64,000 bases of DNA. Source: Salinibacterium sp. SWN248 (GTDB lineage Bacteria > Actinomycetota > Actinomycetes > Actinomycetales > Microbacteriaceae). The stretch lies in NCBI RefSeq assembly GCF_015864575.1, contig NZ_JADYWW010000002.1, forward strand, positions 496,001-560,000, in the 5' to 3' direction. Made by a program: the position numbers and the translations under genes. Below, piece after piece: positions 17,583 through 26,716 of the stretch. The notes below the pieces were generated by a model. That model did not search any database, was not told the origin of the DNA, and was given only the letters and a program-made list of their open reading frames with translations. Numbering within the stretch: the first letter of the stretch is position 1; every line of letters begins with the position of its first letter.

Positions 17583-19436
17583 CTAGTCGGCGCGGTTCTG
17601 CTCCGCATACAACCGTGAGTACTCGCCGCCGCGCATGATCAACTCGGCGTGGGTTCCGCGCTCCACAATCGCTCCGGCGACGACAACGAATATCACGTCC
17701 GCCGAACGCACCGTCGACAACCGGTGGGCTACGGCAATGGTCGTTCGACCCCGCGAAGCGGTATCGAGGGCTGCTTGCACAATGCGCTCAGAGATGGAGT
17801 CCAACGCGCTCGTCGCTTCATCGAGGATCAGCACACTGGGGTCTTTGAGCAGCACGCGCGCAATAGCAATGCGCTGTTTCTCTCCGCCCGACAGGCGGTA
17901 ACCGCGCTCCCCCACCGTCGTGGCGTAGCCATCGGGAAACGACATGATCGTCTCGTGGATGTTCGCAGCACGCGCTGCGGCTTCGATCTGCTCGGTCGTC
18001 GCATCCGGTCGCGCATAGGAGAGGTTCTCGGCGATGGTCGCGTGAAAGAGGTAGGTTTCCTGGGTCACAATGCCGATGTTGCGGATAAGCGAATCTTGGG
18101 TGAGATCCTTCACATCGTCGCCGGCGAAGAGCACGCGCCCGTTGCTCGCTTCATGGAGCCGAGGAATCAGATAGGACACGGTGGTTTTGCCGGCACCGGA
18201 GGGACCGACAAAGGCCGCGTACTGTCCGGGCTCAATCGAGAAGCTGACTGAGTCGAGCGTTGGCCGAGTGGATGCCTCGGCGTCGGGATAGCGGAAAGTC
18301 AGGTTATCGAAAGCGACCGCTCCGAGCTCGGCCCTATTAACCTCGTGGGCATCGGCCTTGTCGGTGATCGCTGGCGTGAGGTCGAGGTACTCGAAAATTC
18401 GAGCGAAGAGAGCCGAAGATGTTTGAAGGTCGAGCGCCACCCTCATAAGTCCAAGGAGAGGGAACATGAGACGTGCCTGCACTGTCGTGAAGGCCACGAT
18501 TGTTCCGGCAGTGACGTCAACGCCACCAGTAATAAGGTACGCGGCAACCATATAGACGATCGCAGGAATGACCGACAAGAAGATATTGACGGTGGCGAAG
18601 AACCACTGGCCACTCATCTGCTGGCGCACCTGCAGGTCGACCTGTTGTTCGTTCTCGTCGGAATACCGCAGCGTTTCGATGTCCTGTTGGTTGAAGCTCT
18701 TGGAGAGAAGGATGCCCGAAACGCTCAAGGACTCTTGCGTGATTGCGGTCATGTTGCTCAGCGACTCTTGAGTCTTGGTGGCAATGCGCGCGCGGATCTG
18801 CCCAACGCGACGTTGAGCGATCACAATGCCCGGAAGCACAATGACGGCAACCACGGTGAGCTGCCAGCTGAGCACGAGCATGCTGATGAACGCCGCGATC
18901 ACCGTGACGGTGTTGCCGATCACGCTCGACACGGTGTTGTTGAGCACGCCAGCAACGCCACCAACGTCGTTTTGAAGCCGGGATTGGATGACGCCCGTCT
19001 TAGTGCGGGTGAAGAATGCGAGCTCCATGCGCTGCAGCTGATCGAAGAGACGCACCCGGAGTGCACCCATGACCTTATTGCCCACTGTTGCGGTGAGGTA
19101 GGTCTGCCAGACGCCTAGCGCGGCAGACGCTATCCAGAGGGCGATCATGATGATGACGAGTTGCGCCAGCACGGGAATATCGGGTGTGCCTGACGCCGGG
19201 AAGAGGCCTTCGTCGAAGGCTTGCTTGGTGAGCAGCGGTGGCAGCACGCTTATGCCGGCGCCGATCAGCACAAGAGTGATGGTGAGCGTTAGCGCTGACT
19301 TGTGCGGCTCAAAGAGGTGAGCGATGCGCTGGAGGAGATGGGGGACCTTGGGGGCTGCAGCATTTTCTGCTTTTTGGGCGGAGTAGTCTCCGCCGCTAAC
19401 TCGGCCACCGCGTCGCGGACCACCTACTGTGCTCAT
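17583..19436 (-). CDS. ABC exporter, fused membrane and ATPase domains
   Basis: A 617-aa half-transporter that would act as a dimer. Six spans (residues ~45-350) lead into an ATPase domain with Walker A VGPSGAGKTT, Q-loop TQETYLF, signature LSGGEKQRIAIAR, Walker B VLILDEATSALD and switch His in AHRLSTV. It belongs to the type IV (MsbA/LmrA-like) exporters, which move lipids or hydrophobic drugs outward. Single gene; no partner subunit adjacent. Confidence 0.93.
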   Translation of the reverse strand: MSTVGGPRRGGRVSGGDYSAQKAENAAAPKVPHLLQRIAHLFEPHKSALTLTITLVLIGAGISVLPPLLTKQAFDEGLFPASGTPDIPVLAQLVIIMIALWIASAALGVWQTYLTATVGNKVMGALRVRLFDQLQRMELAFFTRTKTGVIQSRLQNDVGGVAGVLNNTVSSVIGNTVTVIAAFISMLVLSWQLTVVAVIVLPGIVIAQRRVGQIRARIATKTQESLSNMTAITQESLSVSGILLSKSFNQQDIETLRYSDENEQQVDLQVRQQMSGQWFFATVNIFLSVIPAIVYMVAAYLITGGVDVTAGTIVAFTTVQARLMFPLLGLMRVALDLQTSSALFARIFEYLDLTPAITDKADAHEVNRAELGAVAFDNLTFRYPDAEASTRPTLDSVSFSIEPGQYAAFVGPSGAGKTTVSYLIPRLHEASNGRVLFAGDDVKDLTQDSLIRNIGIVTQETYLFHATIAENLSYARPDATTEQIEAAARAANIHETIMSFPDGYATTVGERGYRLSGGEKQRIAIARVLLKDPSVLILDEATSALDSISERIVQAALDTASRGRTTIAVAHRLSTVRSADVIFVVVAGAIVERGTHAELIMRGGEYSRLYAEQNRAD

Positions 19437-19519
19437 AATTCGAGCCTAGTTCGCAGTTCTGCCCTTAACGGCCAATCGCACAGCGCCCGAGTGCGCTGTG
19501 CGAGAAACCTCACACGGGA

Positions 19520-19551
19520 GTTCGGCGGGCAACTAGGGTTGCCCGCCGAAC
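19520..19551 (-). terminator. Stem-loop after the LAYTG surface protein
   Basis: gttcggcgggcaac (19520-19533) pairs perfectly with gttgcccgccgaac (19538-19551) around a 4-nt loop, 8 bp past the stop codon of the minus-strand gene. The 14-bp stem is very stable; no T run follows. Confidence 0.75.
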
Positions 19552-19559
19552 AGTCAGGA

Positions 19560-21659
19560 TCAGTTTCCGCGAACTACCGAACGTCGTCGCGCAACGCTGA
19601 ACCCTACGAGCACCAATCCGAGCTGCAGGAACCCGAGTCCAGCCAGTGTCGGAACGATTGTGCTCGAGCCTGTGTATGCCAGGGTAGGCAACTCAACTGA
19701 GGAAGGCACCGTGGTCGGCGGCTCCTCGGGAGGAAGCGGCAAAGTGGGCAGATCGCACACTTCGAGTGTCACTTCGCTCTGACTGATCAGTTCCATATCG
19801 GAACTAGCCACAGTCACTGTGTAGGTGGCGCCATTGGGAACGTTCTCGATGGTGACCGTTCGAGTCGTCATGTCTGCTTCGAAGGTGACAGGAACGACAC
19901 CCTCTACCGCTTCACCGGTCGACTTCGTAACAACCGTAACGGTGTAGGTCTCTCCGACGAAGAGGTTGTCTGCCGTTACTTCGATGCTGGAATCTCCACC
20001 AACGGTGCACTCCACTTGCGAGCCGAGCACGGCTGGCATTTGCGGGCAGGCGTCCAGGTACATGTCTGCTGCAGCAGTCACTGTCGGGCTCGACTTCGTG
20101 TCTGTTACGACTACCCGGTACGTGTTCTCGGGCTCGAGGCCGTCAAACGTGAACTTCTGCGCGTTGCCGGTGCTGGAATCAAGCGACTTGGCATCTACAG
20201 CAACGTTGTCGAGCATGAGCGTGACGGTGTAGTCACGGCCGACTGCGTAGTTCGAGACCGTTGCAGTGATTGCTGCGGCTCCGCCAGGAACGGTGCACTG
20301 CTCTGCTGCCAATTCGACCGTGGTCTCGTTGGTGGCGCAGGGAAGGAGCGTAGCGGTAACGCTGTTCGTGTATTCCGGCTGGGCGGCATCCGTCACCGTG
20401 GCGGTGTACTTGCCTTCGGCAAGACCGGTCAGTGCTGCGTCATAGCGGTCGGTCGTTGCAACGTAGTTGTTCTCGGAGAGAACCGGCTGCTGAGAACCGT
20501 CGGTGATGACGATGGTGTAGGTGCGGCCAGGAACCAAACCATCAACGGCGAACGTGATCTCGCCCGCTGCATCAGAGGAGATAACGTCACACTGCGTAGC
20601 CATCAAAGTGAGCCCGCCGATTTCACCGGGGCACGGAAGGAACGTGTGCGTGCTGCTCTTCAGCGGCGTTGCATTTGCCTCACGAGTGTCAACGATCGTG
20701 GCGTAGTAGGTAGCGGACGGTGTTGCAGGCGAGTTGTAAACCCCGCTGGTTGCGTCTGCCGTGAAGGTGTTGCTGTCAACGACGGCGTCAGACGCTGCGT
20801 TGATGATGTCGATGCGGTATTCACGGCCGATAACGAGATCGCTCACGTTGATCTTCAGCGATGCGCCTTCACCAGGCACGGTGCATTCGTTCGCAAGGAT
20901 TGCAATACCGGCAGTTTCAGGGCAGGGCACTGAGTGAACGGTCTTGCACGCCACGAGCGAGCGGTTCGTCGTGTCGGTGATCGTCACGGTGTAGGTCGGG
21001 CCGGCAGCCGTTCCCTCCCACGTGTAGCTTCCCGTGGTCTGTGTCGGCGTGTACTTAACCGTCTGGCTGTGACCGGAAGTGTCGGACAGCGTCACTTCGT
21101 AGGTGCGGTTAGCAACGAGATCTTTGAATTCTGCGGTGATGTCGGTCGAGCCACCAGGAACCTCGCAACGAGGAGCGGTCAGGCTGACGATGCTCTGCGC
21201 GACGCACGGTTCGGAGGTCTTGGTCCAGGTGCGGTTCCAGCTCGAGTTTGTGGGGTTGTTCCACGCGGTCACCGATGCGGTGAAGGTGTGGGCTTCGGTG
21301 GAGTTGGGGAACGCGAAGAAGTGCGATCCGTTCTTGCTGAACTCAATAACCTGCTGCTTGCCTCCCTCAAGTTGGAACTTGATGAGGTTCTGCTGGCCTT
21401 CGCCTGAGCCGCTAGCTTCGTAGTAGCGACCAGTAACGGTTACACCTTCACACGTAACGTCGATGCTCGGCGTGTGCGCTTCGGCTGCGGAGGAGACAGA
21501 AACGACTGCCAGTCCAGAACCGACCACAAGTGCGAGAGCGACCATGGCGGAGATGCCACGCAGGTCTCGCAACGACCAACGCTTACGTTGCTGGCCAGTG
21601 GCCTTATCGAATCGGGGGCTTCGATTTGCGGCGCGCCAGCGCGCCAAAAAGTTATTCAC
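19560..21659 (-). CDS. Secreted repeat protein with LAYTG sortase-E-type wall anchor
   Basis: A 699-aa exported protein. A basic N-region and hydrophobic core (MVALALVVGSGLAVVSVSSA) form the signal peptide. The mature part has a first domain with a Cys pair (TCEGVTVTGRYYEASG), then about six Ig-like units of ~80-95 residues. Each opens with a C-x-VPGG/E segment and contains GRxYTVTVTD-like strands and a closing Cys, suggesting disulfide-linked modules. The end LPTLAYTG, a hydrophobic span and RRRSVVRG is a sorting signal; LAxTG is the class recognised by actinobacterial sortase E. It is divergent from the LuxR-type regulator. Sequence cannot tell ligand or adhesion target. Confidence 0.88.
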   Translation of the reverse strand: MNNFLARWRAANRSPRFDKATGQQRKRWSLRDLRGISAMVALALVVGSGLAVVSVSSAAEAHTPSIDVTCEGVTVTGRYYEASGSGEGQQNLIKFQLEGGKQQVIEFSKNGSHFFAFPNSTEAHTFTASVTAWNNPTNSSWNRTWTKTSEPCVAQSIVSLTAPRCEVPGGSTDITAEFKDLVANRTYEVTLSDTSGHSQTVKYTPTQTTGSYTWEGTAAGPTYTVTITDTTNRSLVACKTVHSVPCPETAGIAILANECTVPGEGASLKINVSDLVIGREYRIDIINAASDAVVDSNTFTADATSGVYNSPATPSATYYATIVDTREANATPLKSSTHTFLPCPGEIGGLTLMATQCDVISSDAAGEITFAVDGLVPGRTYTIVITDGSQQPVLSENNYVATTDRYDAALTGLAEGKYTATVTDAAQPEYTNSVTATLLPCATNETTVELAAEQCTVPGGAAAITATVSNYAVGRDYTVTLMLDNVAVDAKSLDSSTGNAQKFTFDGLEPENTYRVVVTDTKSSPTVTAAADMYLDACPQMPAVLGSQVECTVGGDSSIEVTADNLFVGETYTVTVVTKSTGEAVEGVVPVTFEADMTTRTVTIENVPNGATYTVTVASSDMELISQSEVTLEVCDLPTLPLPPEEPPTTVPSSVELPTLAYTGSSTIVPTLAGLGFLQLGLVLVGFSVARRRSVVRGN

Positions 21660-21901
21660 TTCGGGTTTCGCTCTCGGGTAACGAGGGACCTGGAACTATT
21701 CGAACCAATACGCTGGGGGGCGCGTTAGCCCGGCGGGGGATTCCGGGTAGCTCTATCGGGATTTGTCACACGTTCGGGGGTCAAGAATGCGACGTGCCTA
21801 TTATGGGGGGTCGTGAGGAAATAATGCAAGCGCGGCGCGCGGAGGGAGTAGTCTGTAAATCCTCGCGTCACCCACCCGACCAGGCGAGATCTTCGAACTC
21901 A

Positions 21902-21919
21902 TCGAGACAGCTGTCTCGA
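21902..21919. promoter_or_regulatory. 18-bp perfect palindrome before the LuxR-type regulator
   Basis: tcgagacag/ctgtctcga is a perfect dyad whose end lies 16 bp before the start codon and touches the ribosome site (aaggggggaa). It may be an operator for autoregulation. The divergent interval 21660-21935 also holds five runs of five or more G on the plus strand. Confidence 0.55.
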
Positions 21920-21935
21920 AGGGGGGAATACAGCA

Positions 21936-23534
21936 ATGGCGACAGCCGACGTTAGCGCGCTCGAACGCGCTTTCGATGCTGCCCGCTCCGCAGGAGACTT
22001 CACGCTTGCACTCGACGAACTGAGCGAAGCGTGGCCCCGAGTGGTAAGTACGGCGGGTGCTTCACTGCGCACAATGCTCGACTCCACCCCAGACGATTTG
22101 TGGCACAGTGACCCGTGGTTGATTACCTGCTACGCGTCAAGTTTCCGCTCAGCAGACACTGCGAGCCGCACTACAGCGCTCCCGTACTACGAAGCCGCTT
22201 TCGCGCTCCTCACCCCCGAGACCCCCGCGTTCGTGCGTGCGACCCTATACGTGCGATATGCGGCAGCTCTTCGCTCGCTTGGCCGCCTCAATGACGCTCT
22301 CGCCGCGATCACAAGCGCGAGTGCCATCGCGGATAGTCGCGATGTCATCCCGCTCGCCCGGCGCGTTCCGCTCACCGCAGAGATTGCGCTTCAGCGCGGA
22401 GCAATCGCTCTCCACGGTGGCGATTTCGATCGGGCAAAAGCAGATTTCCGCTTAGCCGGCTCGCTCGCGGAAACGAATCTGAGTGTTGCCAATCAGCTGG
22501 AAGTTTTCGGATGTCTCGCTCTCATCCAACTCCTCATGGGCGACTTTGAGCATGCCCTCAGTTACGTCGCCAGAGCCGAATCCACGGGGGCTAGCCCCGC
22601 GCTGCGCGACAGCAGATTCAATGCCCCGGCGCTGATCACCGAGCTGTTGATCGGCGCCATGCAACGCGGCACAGACTCCGTCGGACCGCTCGTAGACAGG
22701 CTGCAGAAAGCGATTCGAGAGAGCGACTGGGAACCCTTAGGGCTCTACGCACAAGCCTTCACTGAACTCTTCGTCGGAAACGCCCACGAAGGTCTAGAAA
22801 AGCTTCGGCTAGCGCTCTTCTCGCTCGATGAATGGCAGCCCGTCGGCTTCGTTGATTCTGAGATTCGAGGACTGCGCGCCGCCGCTTTTCTGCAACTCGG
22901 CGACAGCGGAGCAGCCTGGGATGTACTCGCCAGCCTCTCCCCCACCCAGCACCACACCGTCTGCCCTAGCCGGCTTGTAGCTCACTTGCGCTTCGTCACC
23001 GGCGACGCCAGAGGTGCTCTGGATGCGCTGCGCGAATGTGAGACTTTGGGCGACAATCACTCAAGTCGCACGCTTGCCGATGTCTTTCTCGTGAAGGCAG
23101 CCGCGCATCTTTCCCTCGGGGGCGAAGAACAATCGGATGTTGCCTTCGACCGCGCCCTACGCCTGGCTGCGCGCAACCGCATGCACAGCCCATTCCGCCT
23201 TATACCCAGCGAAGTGGTTCAAGAAATGCTCACTCGCGCATCGACGCGAAGCCAGCCGCTTGAAGTTGGAGCGCTCATCAAACGACTCGACGGCCTTACG
23301 GTCGTCCTCGTACGGCGTGACTCACTAGCCCTGAGCGACCGAGAACGCTCAATCGCCCGCGAACTCGTACGCGGGCGCAACTCAGCAGAGATCGCGGAAA
23401 CGCTCTTCATTTCGGTGAATACAGTGAAATCTCACCTCAAGAGCATTTACCGAAAACTGGGAGTGACATCGCGAGTCGAGGCAATCCACAAGTCCCGCGA
23501 GTTAGGCCTTCAGGTGGATATCACCCGCGACTAA
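21936..23534 (+). CDS. LuxR-family transcriptional regulator with helical-repeat N-terminus
   Basis: A 532-aa protein. Residues ~465-530 are a LuxR/NarL DNA-binding domain (LSDRERSIARELVRGRNSAEIAETLF then ISVNTVKSHLKSIYRKLGV). The N-terminal ~440 residues are all helical, TPR-like repeats (for example AALRSLGRLNDALAAITSAS), resembling the sensory part of MalT/LAL regulators. Unlike those, it has no Walker A or B, so the STAND ATPase is missing. ATG 21936 follows a GGGGGG ribosome site. It lies back to back with the LAYTG surface protein, its most likely target. The signal is unknown. Confidence 0.88.
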   Translation: MATADVSALERAFDAARSAGDFTLALDELSEAWPRVVSTAGASLRTMLDSTPDDLWHSDPWLITCYASSFRSADTASRTTALPYYEAAFALLTPETPAFVRATLYVRYAAALRSLGRLNDALAAITSASAIADSRDVIPLARRVPLTAEIALQRGAIALHGGDFDRAKADFRLAGSLAETNLSVANQLEVFGCLALIQLLMGDFEHALSYVARAESTGASPALRDSRFNAPALITELLIGAMQRGTDSVGPLVDRLQKAIRESDWEPLGLYAQAFTELFVGNAHEGLEKLRLALFSLDEWQPVGFVDSEIRGLRAAAFLQLGDSGAAWDVLASLSPTQHHTVCPSRLVAHLRFVTGDARGALDALRECETLGDNHSSRTLADVFLVKAAAHLSLGGEEQSDVAFDRALRLAARNRMHSPFRLIPSEVVQEMLTRASTRSQPLEVGALIKRLDGLTVVLVRRDSLALSDRERSIARELVRGRNSAEIAETLFISVNTVKSHLKSIYRKLGVTSRVEAIHKSRELGLQVDITRD

Positions 23535-23694
23535 CCCTCTATTCACCCTCGCCGCTGTTGCTGCGTAACTTTCACCTCGATAGGTTAGTGACACCACTTC
23601 CGCTAGCCCCGTATTCTTTACGCGCCTAGCGGTCTCGTGCCGAAACATCCGCCTCCGGAACCTGATCCCTGGTGTCAACGGATTCGGCACGTTG

Positions 23695-23727
23695 GTGGGG
23701 CGCCCGGCTGGTTACCAGGCGCCCCAC
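23695..23727 (+). terminator. Stem-loop downstream of the LuxR-type regulator
   Basis: gtggggcgcc (23695-23704) pairs perfectly with ggcgccccac (23718-23727), 13-nt loop. It lies 160 bp after the regulator stop and is followed by a pyrimidine-rich stretch. Confidence 0.6.
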
Positions 23728-23926
23728 CCCCTCTCTCACACCGGTTCTCCCCCGAGACACTTTCCCCGGCAGTGTTCTTGTTAGCCCTGCGCCCGCTCGC
23801 GCAACAAGCCTTGGGGCGTGCTCTCGTCACACACGCGCCCCGCTATCCGCACGCATCCACACATGAGGCCGCAGAGCGCCCTCTCCGCCCCTCCCGGGCG
23901 AACCGCGACCCGAGTGTTGATTAACG

Positions 23927-23962
23927 CAGAAAGGCGCCACCCCGAAGGGTGACGCCTTTCTG
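23927..23962 (-). terminator. Terminator of rplJ-rplL
   Basis: cagaaaggcg (23927-23936) pairs with cgcctttctg (23953-23962), with an inner ACCC/GGGT pairing. It lies ~45 bp after the rplL stop. Confidence 0.8.
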
Positions 23963-24007
23963 GCAAGTAAGTCTCCAAAGAGACTCGAACCTAGTTAAAG
24001 GATTCGA

Positions 24008-24385
24008 CTACTTAAGGGTTACGGTTGCGCCGGCTTCTTCAAGAGCAGCCTTTGCCTTCTCAGCGGTCTCCTTGTTTGCACCCTCGAGTACAGCCTTGGG
24101 AGCGCCGTCAACGACTGCCTTCGCCTCTCCGAGACCGAGGCTCGTGAGTGCGCGCACCTCCTTGATAACCTGGATCTTCTTCTCGCCAGCAGCTTCGAGG
24201 ATGACGTCGAAGGAATCCTTCTCTTCAACCTCTTCAGCAGCAGCAGCAGGTGCAGCAGCAGCAGCAACCGGAGCAGCAGCAGTAACTTCGAAGACCTCTT
24301 CGAACTTCTTAACGAAGTCGCTGAGCTCGATGAGGGTCAGTTCCTTGAAGGCCTCGATGAGGTCGTCGCTTGACATTTTCGCCAT
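24008..24385 (-). CDS. rplL: 50S ribosomal protein L7/L12
   Basis: A 125-aa stalk protein. It has an N-terminal dimerisation helix region ([21 protein letters not shown]), an Ala-rich hinge (residues ~35-52), and the C-terminal factor-binding domain with [20 protein letters not shown] and [12 protein letters not shown]. It recruits translation GTPases to the ribosome. Second gene of rplJL; the 39-bp gap to rplJ has a normal ribosome site. Confidence 0.98.
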   Translation of the reverse strand: MAKMSSDDLIEAFKELTLIELSDFVKKFEEVFEVTAAAPVAAAAAPAAAAEEVEEKDSFDVILEAAGEKKIQVIKEVRALTSLGLGEAKAVVDGAPKAVLEGANKETAEKAKAALEEAGATVTLK

Positions 24386-24424
24386 GATTTTCTCCTATAT
24401 TTCTTAAGCTAATTAACCCGCGCG

Positions 24425-24940
24425 TTACTGCGCGGAATCCTGCTTCTCGCGCAGCGCGTCGACCGTGCGAACGGCCTGAGCGAGCGGTGCGTTGAACAGA
24501 TACGCGGCGCCGAACAGTGAAGCCTTGGCTGCTCCAGCAAACTTCGCAAGGAGCACCTCCCGACTTTCCAGTGCGGCCAGCTTGTTGACCTCTTCAGCGG
24601 TGAGCGCGTTACCGTCAAAGTAACCACCCTTCACCACGAGAAGAGGGTTTGCCTTGGCAAAGTCACGCATAGCCTTCGCAACGGCGACAGGGTCTCCGTG
24701 TACGAATGCGATTGCAGACGGACCAACGAGCTCTTCGTCGAACGACGAAATGCCTGCTGCGTTAGCTGCAATCTTTGTCAGCGTGTTCTTCACCACGGCG
24801 TATGTTGCGTGCTCACTGATTGACTTGCGCAGCGTCTTGAGCTGGGCAACAGTGAGTCCGCGATACTCGGTTAGCAGAACGGCGGTCGAGTTGCGGAAAA
24901 GATCCGTAAGCTCGGCGACCGATGCTTCCTTGTTCGCCAT
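24425..24940 (-). CDS. rplJ: 50S ribosomal protein L10
   Basis: 171 aa with the L10 pattern ([48 protein letters not shown]). It forms the stalk base holding L7/L12 dimers on 23S rRNA and, in the known autoregulatory loop, L10-L12 binds its own mRNA leader. The attenuator-like leader just upstream fits that control. Confidence 0.98.
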   Translation of the reverse strand: MANKEASVAELTDLFRNSTAVLLTEYRGLTVAQLKTLRKSISEHATYAVVKNTLTKIAANAAGISSFDEELVGPSAIAFVHGDPVAVAKAMRDFAKANPLLVVKGGYFDGNALTAEEVNKLAALESREVLLAKFAGAAKASLFGAAYLFNAPLAQAVRTVDALREKQDSAQ

Positions 24941-25003
24941 GGTGCTCCCTACTGGTTGATGTGTGTCTGCCTCAGAGCCGCACGGAAGTGTAAAGAGTGG
25001 CTG

Positions 25004-25053
25004 GAGAAAAGAAAAAGCTCCGATCCTACTGCGCTAACACAGAGGCACGGAGC
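25004..25053 (-). promoter_or_regulatory. L10 leader-type attenuator before rplJ
   Basis: On the minus strand AGCTCCG (25047-25053) can pair with CGGAGCT (25015-25021), followed at once by TTTTTCTTTTCT: an intrinsic terminator inside the 5' leader, ~65 bp before rplJ. This fits the L10 leader RNA, where free L10-L12 chooses between readthrough and termination. The rest of 24941-25222 holds the leader and probably the promoter; no gene seen. Confidence 0.65.
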
Positions 25054-25222
25054 TGAGTTGCGGCCAGAACTGGCCGAAAAACTACTTCACACACCTGCGC
25101 TGGCCTTCGTTTTCACGAACTTCGATCACACACACTTTCGCGCATGCAAACGACCGGCGGTCTTTGGCTTCGATAAGAGTACGTGATGGGGAGCATCTGC
25201 GCAAACCAGCAGAAGCCCTCAG

Positions 25223-26716
25223 CTAAAGAACAACGCCCGCCGGCAGCTCAATGCGGAATACCGTATTGCCAGGCTCACTCGTAACTGAGCTCGAACCGCC
25301 ATGCGCCTCGATTACCGCAGCAACAATAGCGAGGCCCAGCCCAGTGCTCCCCGCAGCGCGCGAGCGTGAACTGTCTCCACGTACGAAGCGTTCGAAGACC
25401 GTCGCCTGCAACTCATCAGCAATGCCAGGACCGGTGTCTCGGATTTCGATGACGGCGCGATCTGCCTCCAACGTCAAACACGCGGTAACCGTGGTGCCCG
25501 CGGGAGTATGCACTCGCGCATTGGCGAGCAGGTTGGCGACGACCTGATGCAATCGGGCGTGGTCGCCGCTGACCACTATCGAGTCATCCGGAAGTTCAAG
25601 CTCCCACACATGGTCGGGGCCAGCCACATGGGCATCCCCGACTGCGTCAATCAGGAGTCGAGAGAGATCGACAGAGGCATGCTCGACTGGCGCAGCTTCA
25701 TCGAGGCGGGCCAACAGGAGCAAACTTTCAACGAGACCGGTCATGCGCACGGACTCTGACTCGATGCGTCCGATCGCGTGAGCAACGTCATCCGGAATCT
25801 CATGGCCACCCCGGCGGGTGAGCTCGGCGTAGCCGCGGATCGAGGCTAGAGGCGTGCGCAACTCGTGGCTCGCATCCGCCACAAAGGAACGCACTTTCTT
25901 CTCACTGGCTTCACGAGAGGAGAGAGCGGATGCCACATGCTCCAGCAGCCGGTTGAGAGCGGATCCCACTTGCCCCACTTCGGTGCGCGGGTCGGCGTCA
26001 TCGGCCGAGACTCGTTCTGCGAGCGCGACAGCACCGCGATCAAGTTGGAGCTCAGACACCCGTGTTGCGGTGCTCGCGACTCGCTCAAGCGGGCGAAGGG
26101 CGAAGCGCACGGCGATCGCGCCAGCAAAAGCGGCAATCAGAATCGCGAGGAGGCCGATTCCGATAACAAGCATCGTGAGTTGAAGTACCGTCGCACGCAC
26201 ATCAGATAACGGCAGGGCGACAATGAGGGATTCCCCGGTTGCCGCATTGTGCGACGCGATAGCCCGATAGTCGCCGAGGTCGCCGCCCAAAGAAACAGTC
26301 GTGGGTTCGTCAATTTCTGCAAGTGACGCCAGAGCCTCGAGTTGCTCCTCTGTGAGCGGCGTCGAGGCTCCTCTGTTGCCAAGAACACCCGCCGTGGTCT
26401 GACCACTGGAGCTTACGAGTCCCGCAATAGTTCCCTCGCTTTGCCCCGGGAGCGCAAGGTAATCTCTTGCTGGTGGCGGCTTAGCCGGATCGTTCGATTC
26501 ACGAATATCGAGGGCACCCTGAGAACGATTCGTCGCTGACTCGAGCTGATCATCGAGCCGATTCACGAGGAAGCCCTGAAGGGCCAACACACTCACAACA
26601 CCGATAAGAATCGCGGCAAGCGCAATGAGTGCAGCGCTGCCAAGCACCAAACGCTTGCGGAGACTCAGCGGTGGACGCCGTGTGCCCGGAGCCCGGACCT
26701 CTCGAGGTCTGGTCAT
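25223..26716 (-). CDS. Sensor histidine kinase (OmpR-partner class)
   Basis: 497 aa. Span 1 (~residues 24-48), an extracytoplasmic sensor region, span 2 (~178-205), HAMP, then the kinase core: H-box SFVADASHELRTPLASIRGY with phospho-accepting His284, N-box VVANLLANARVHTPAG, G-box DTGPGIADE and STGLGLAIV. Its start overlaps the response regulator stop by 4 bp, so it is second in the operon. The divergent FtsX/LolD-like ABC transporter is its probable target, as is common for such pairs. Confidence 0.95.
   Translation of the reverse strand: MTRPREVRAPGTRRPPLSLRKRLVLGSAALIALAAILIGVVSVLALQGFLVNRLDDQLESATNRSQGALDIRESNDPAKPPPARDYLALPGQSEGTIAGLVSSSGQTTAGVLGNRGASTPLTEEQLEALASLAEIDEPTTVSLGGDLGDYRAIASHNAATGESLIVALPLSDVRATVLQLTMLVIGIGLLAILIAAFAGAIAVRFALRPLERVASTATRVSELQLDRGAVALAERVSADDADPRTEVGQVGSALNRLLEHVASALSSREASEKKVRSFVADASHELRTPLASIRGYAELTRRGGHEIPDDVAHAIGRIESESVRMTGLVESLLLLARLDEAAPVEHASVDLSRLLIDAVGDAHVAGPDHVWELELPDDSIVVSGDHARLHQVVANLLANARVHTPAGTTVTACLTLEADRAVIEIRDTGPGIADELQATVFERFVRGDSSRSRAAGSTGLGLAIVAAVIEAHGGSSSVTSEPGNTVFRIELPAGVVL

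Larger units (their letters stand above)
23535..24007. other. Intergenic region with two stem-loops, no convincing gene
   Basis: 473 bp between the LuxR-type gene and the end of rplL. It holds a hairpin at 23695-23727, the rplL terminator at 23927-23962, and a GC-rich stretch with weaker pairings (ggggcg near 23815 with cgcccc near 23838). Open frames here lack ribosome sites and coding character. Confidence 0.6.

Noticed and set aside
20016-20933. Plus-strand 305-codon frame opposite the LAYTG protein
   Set aside because: No ribosome site or domain; mirrors the Cys/Val-rich repeats of the real gene.
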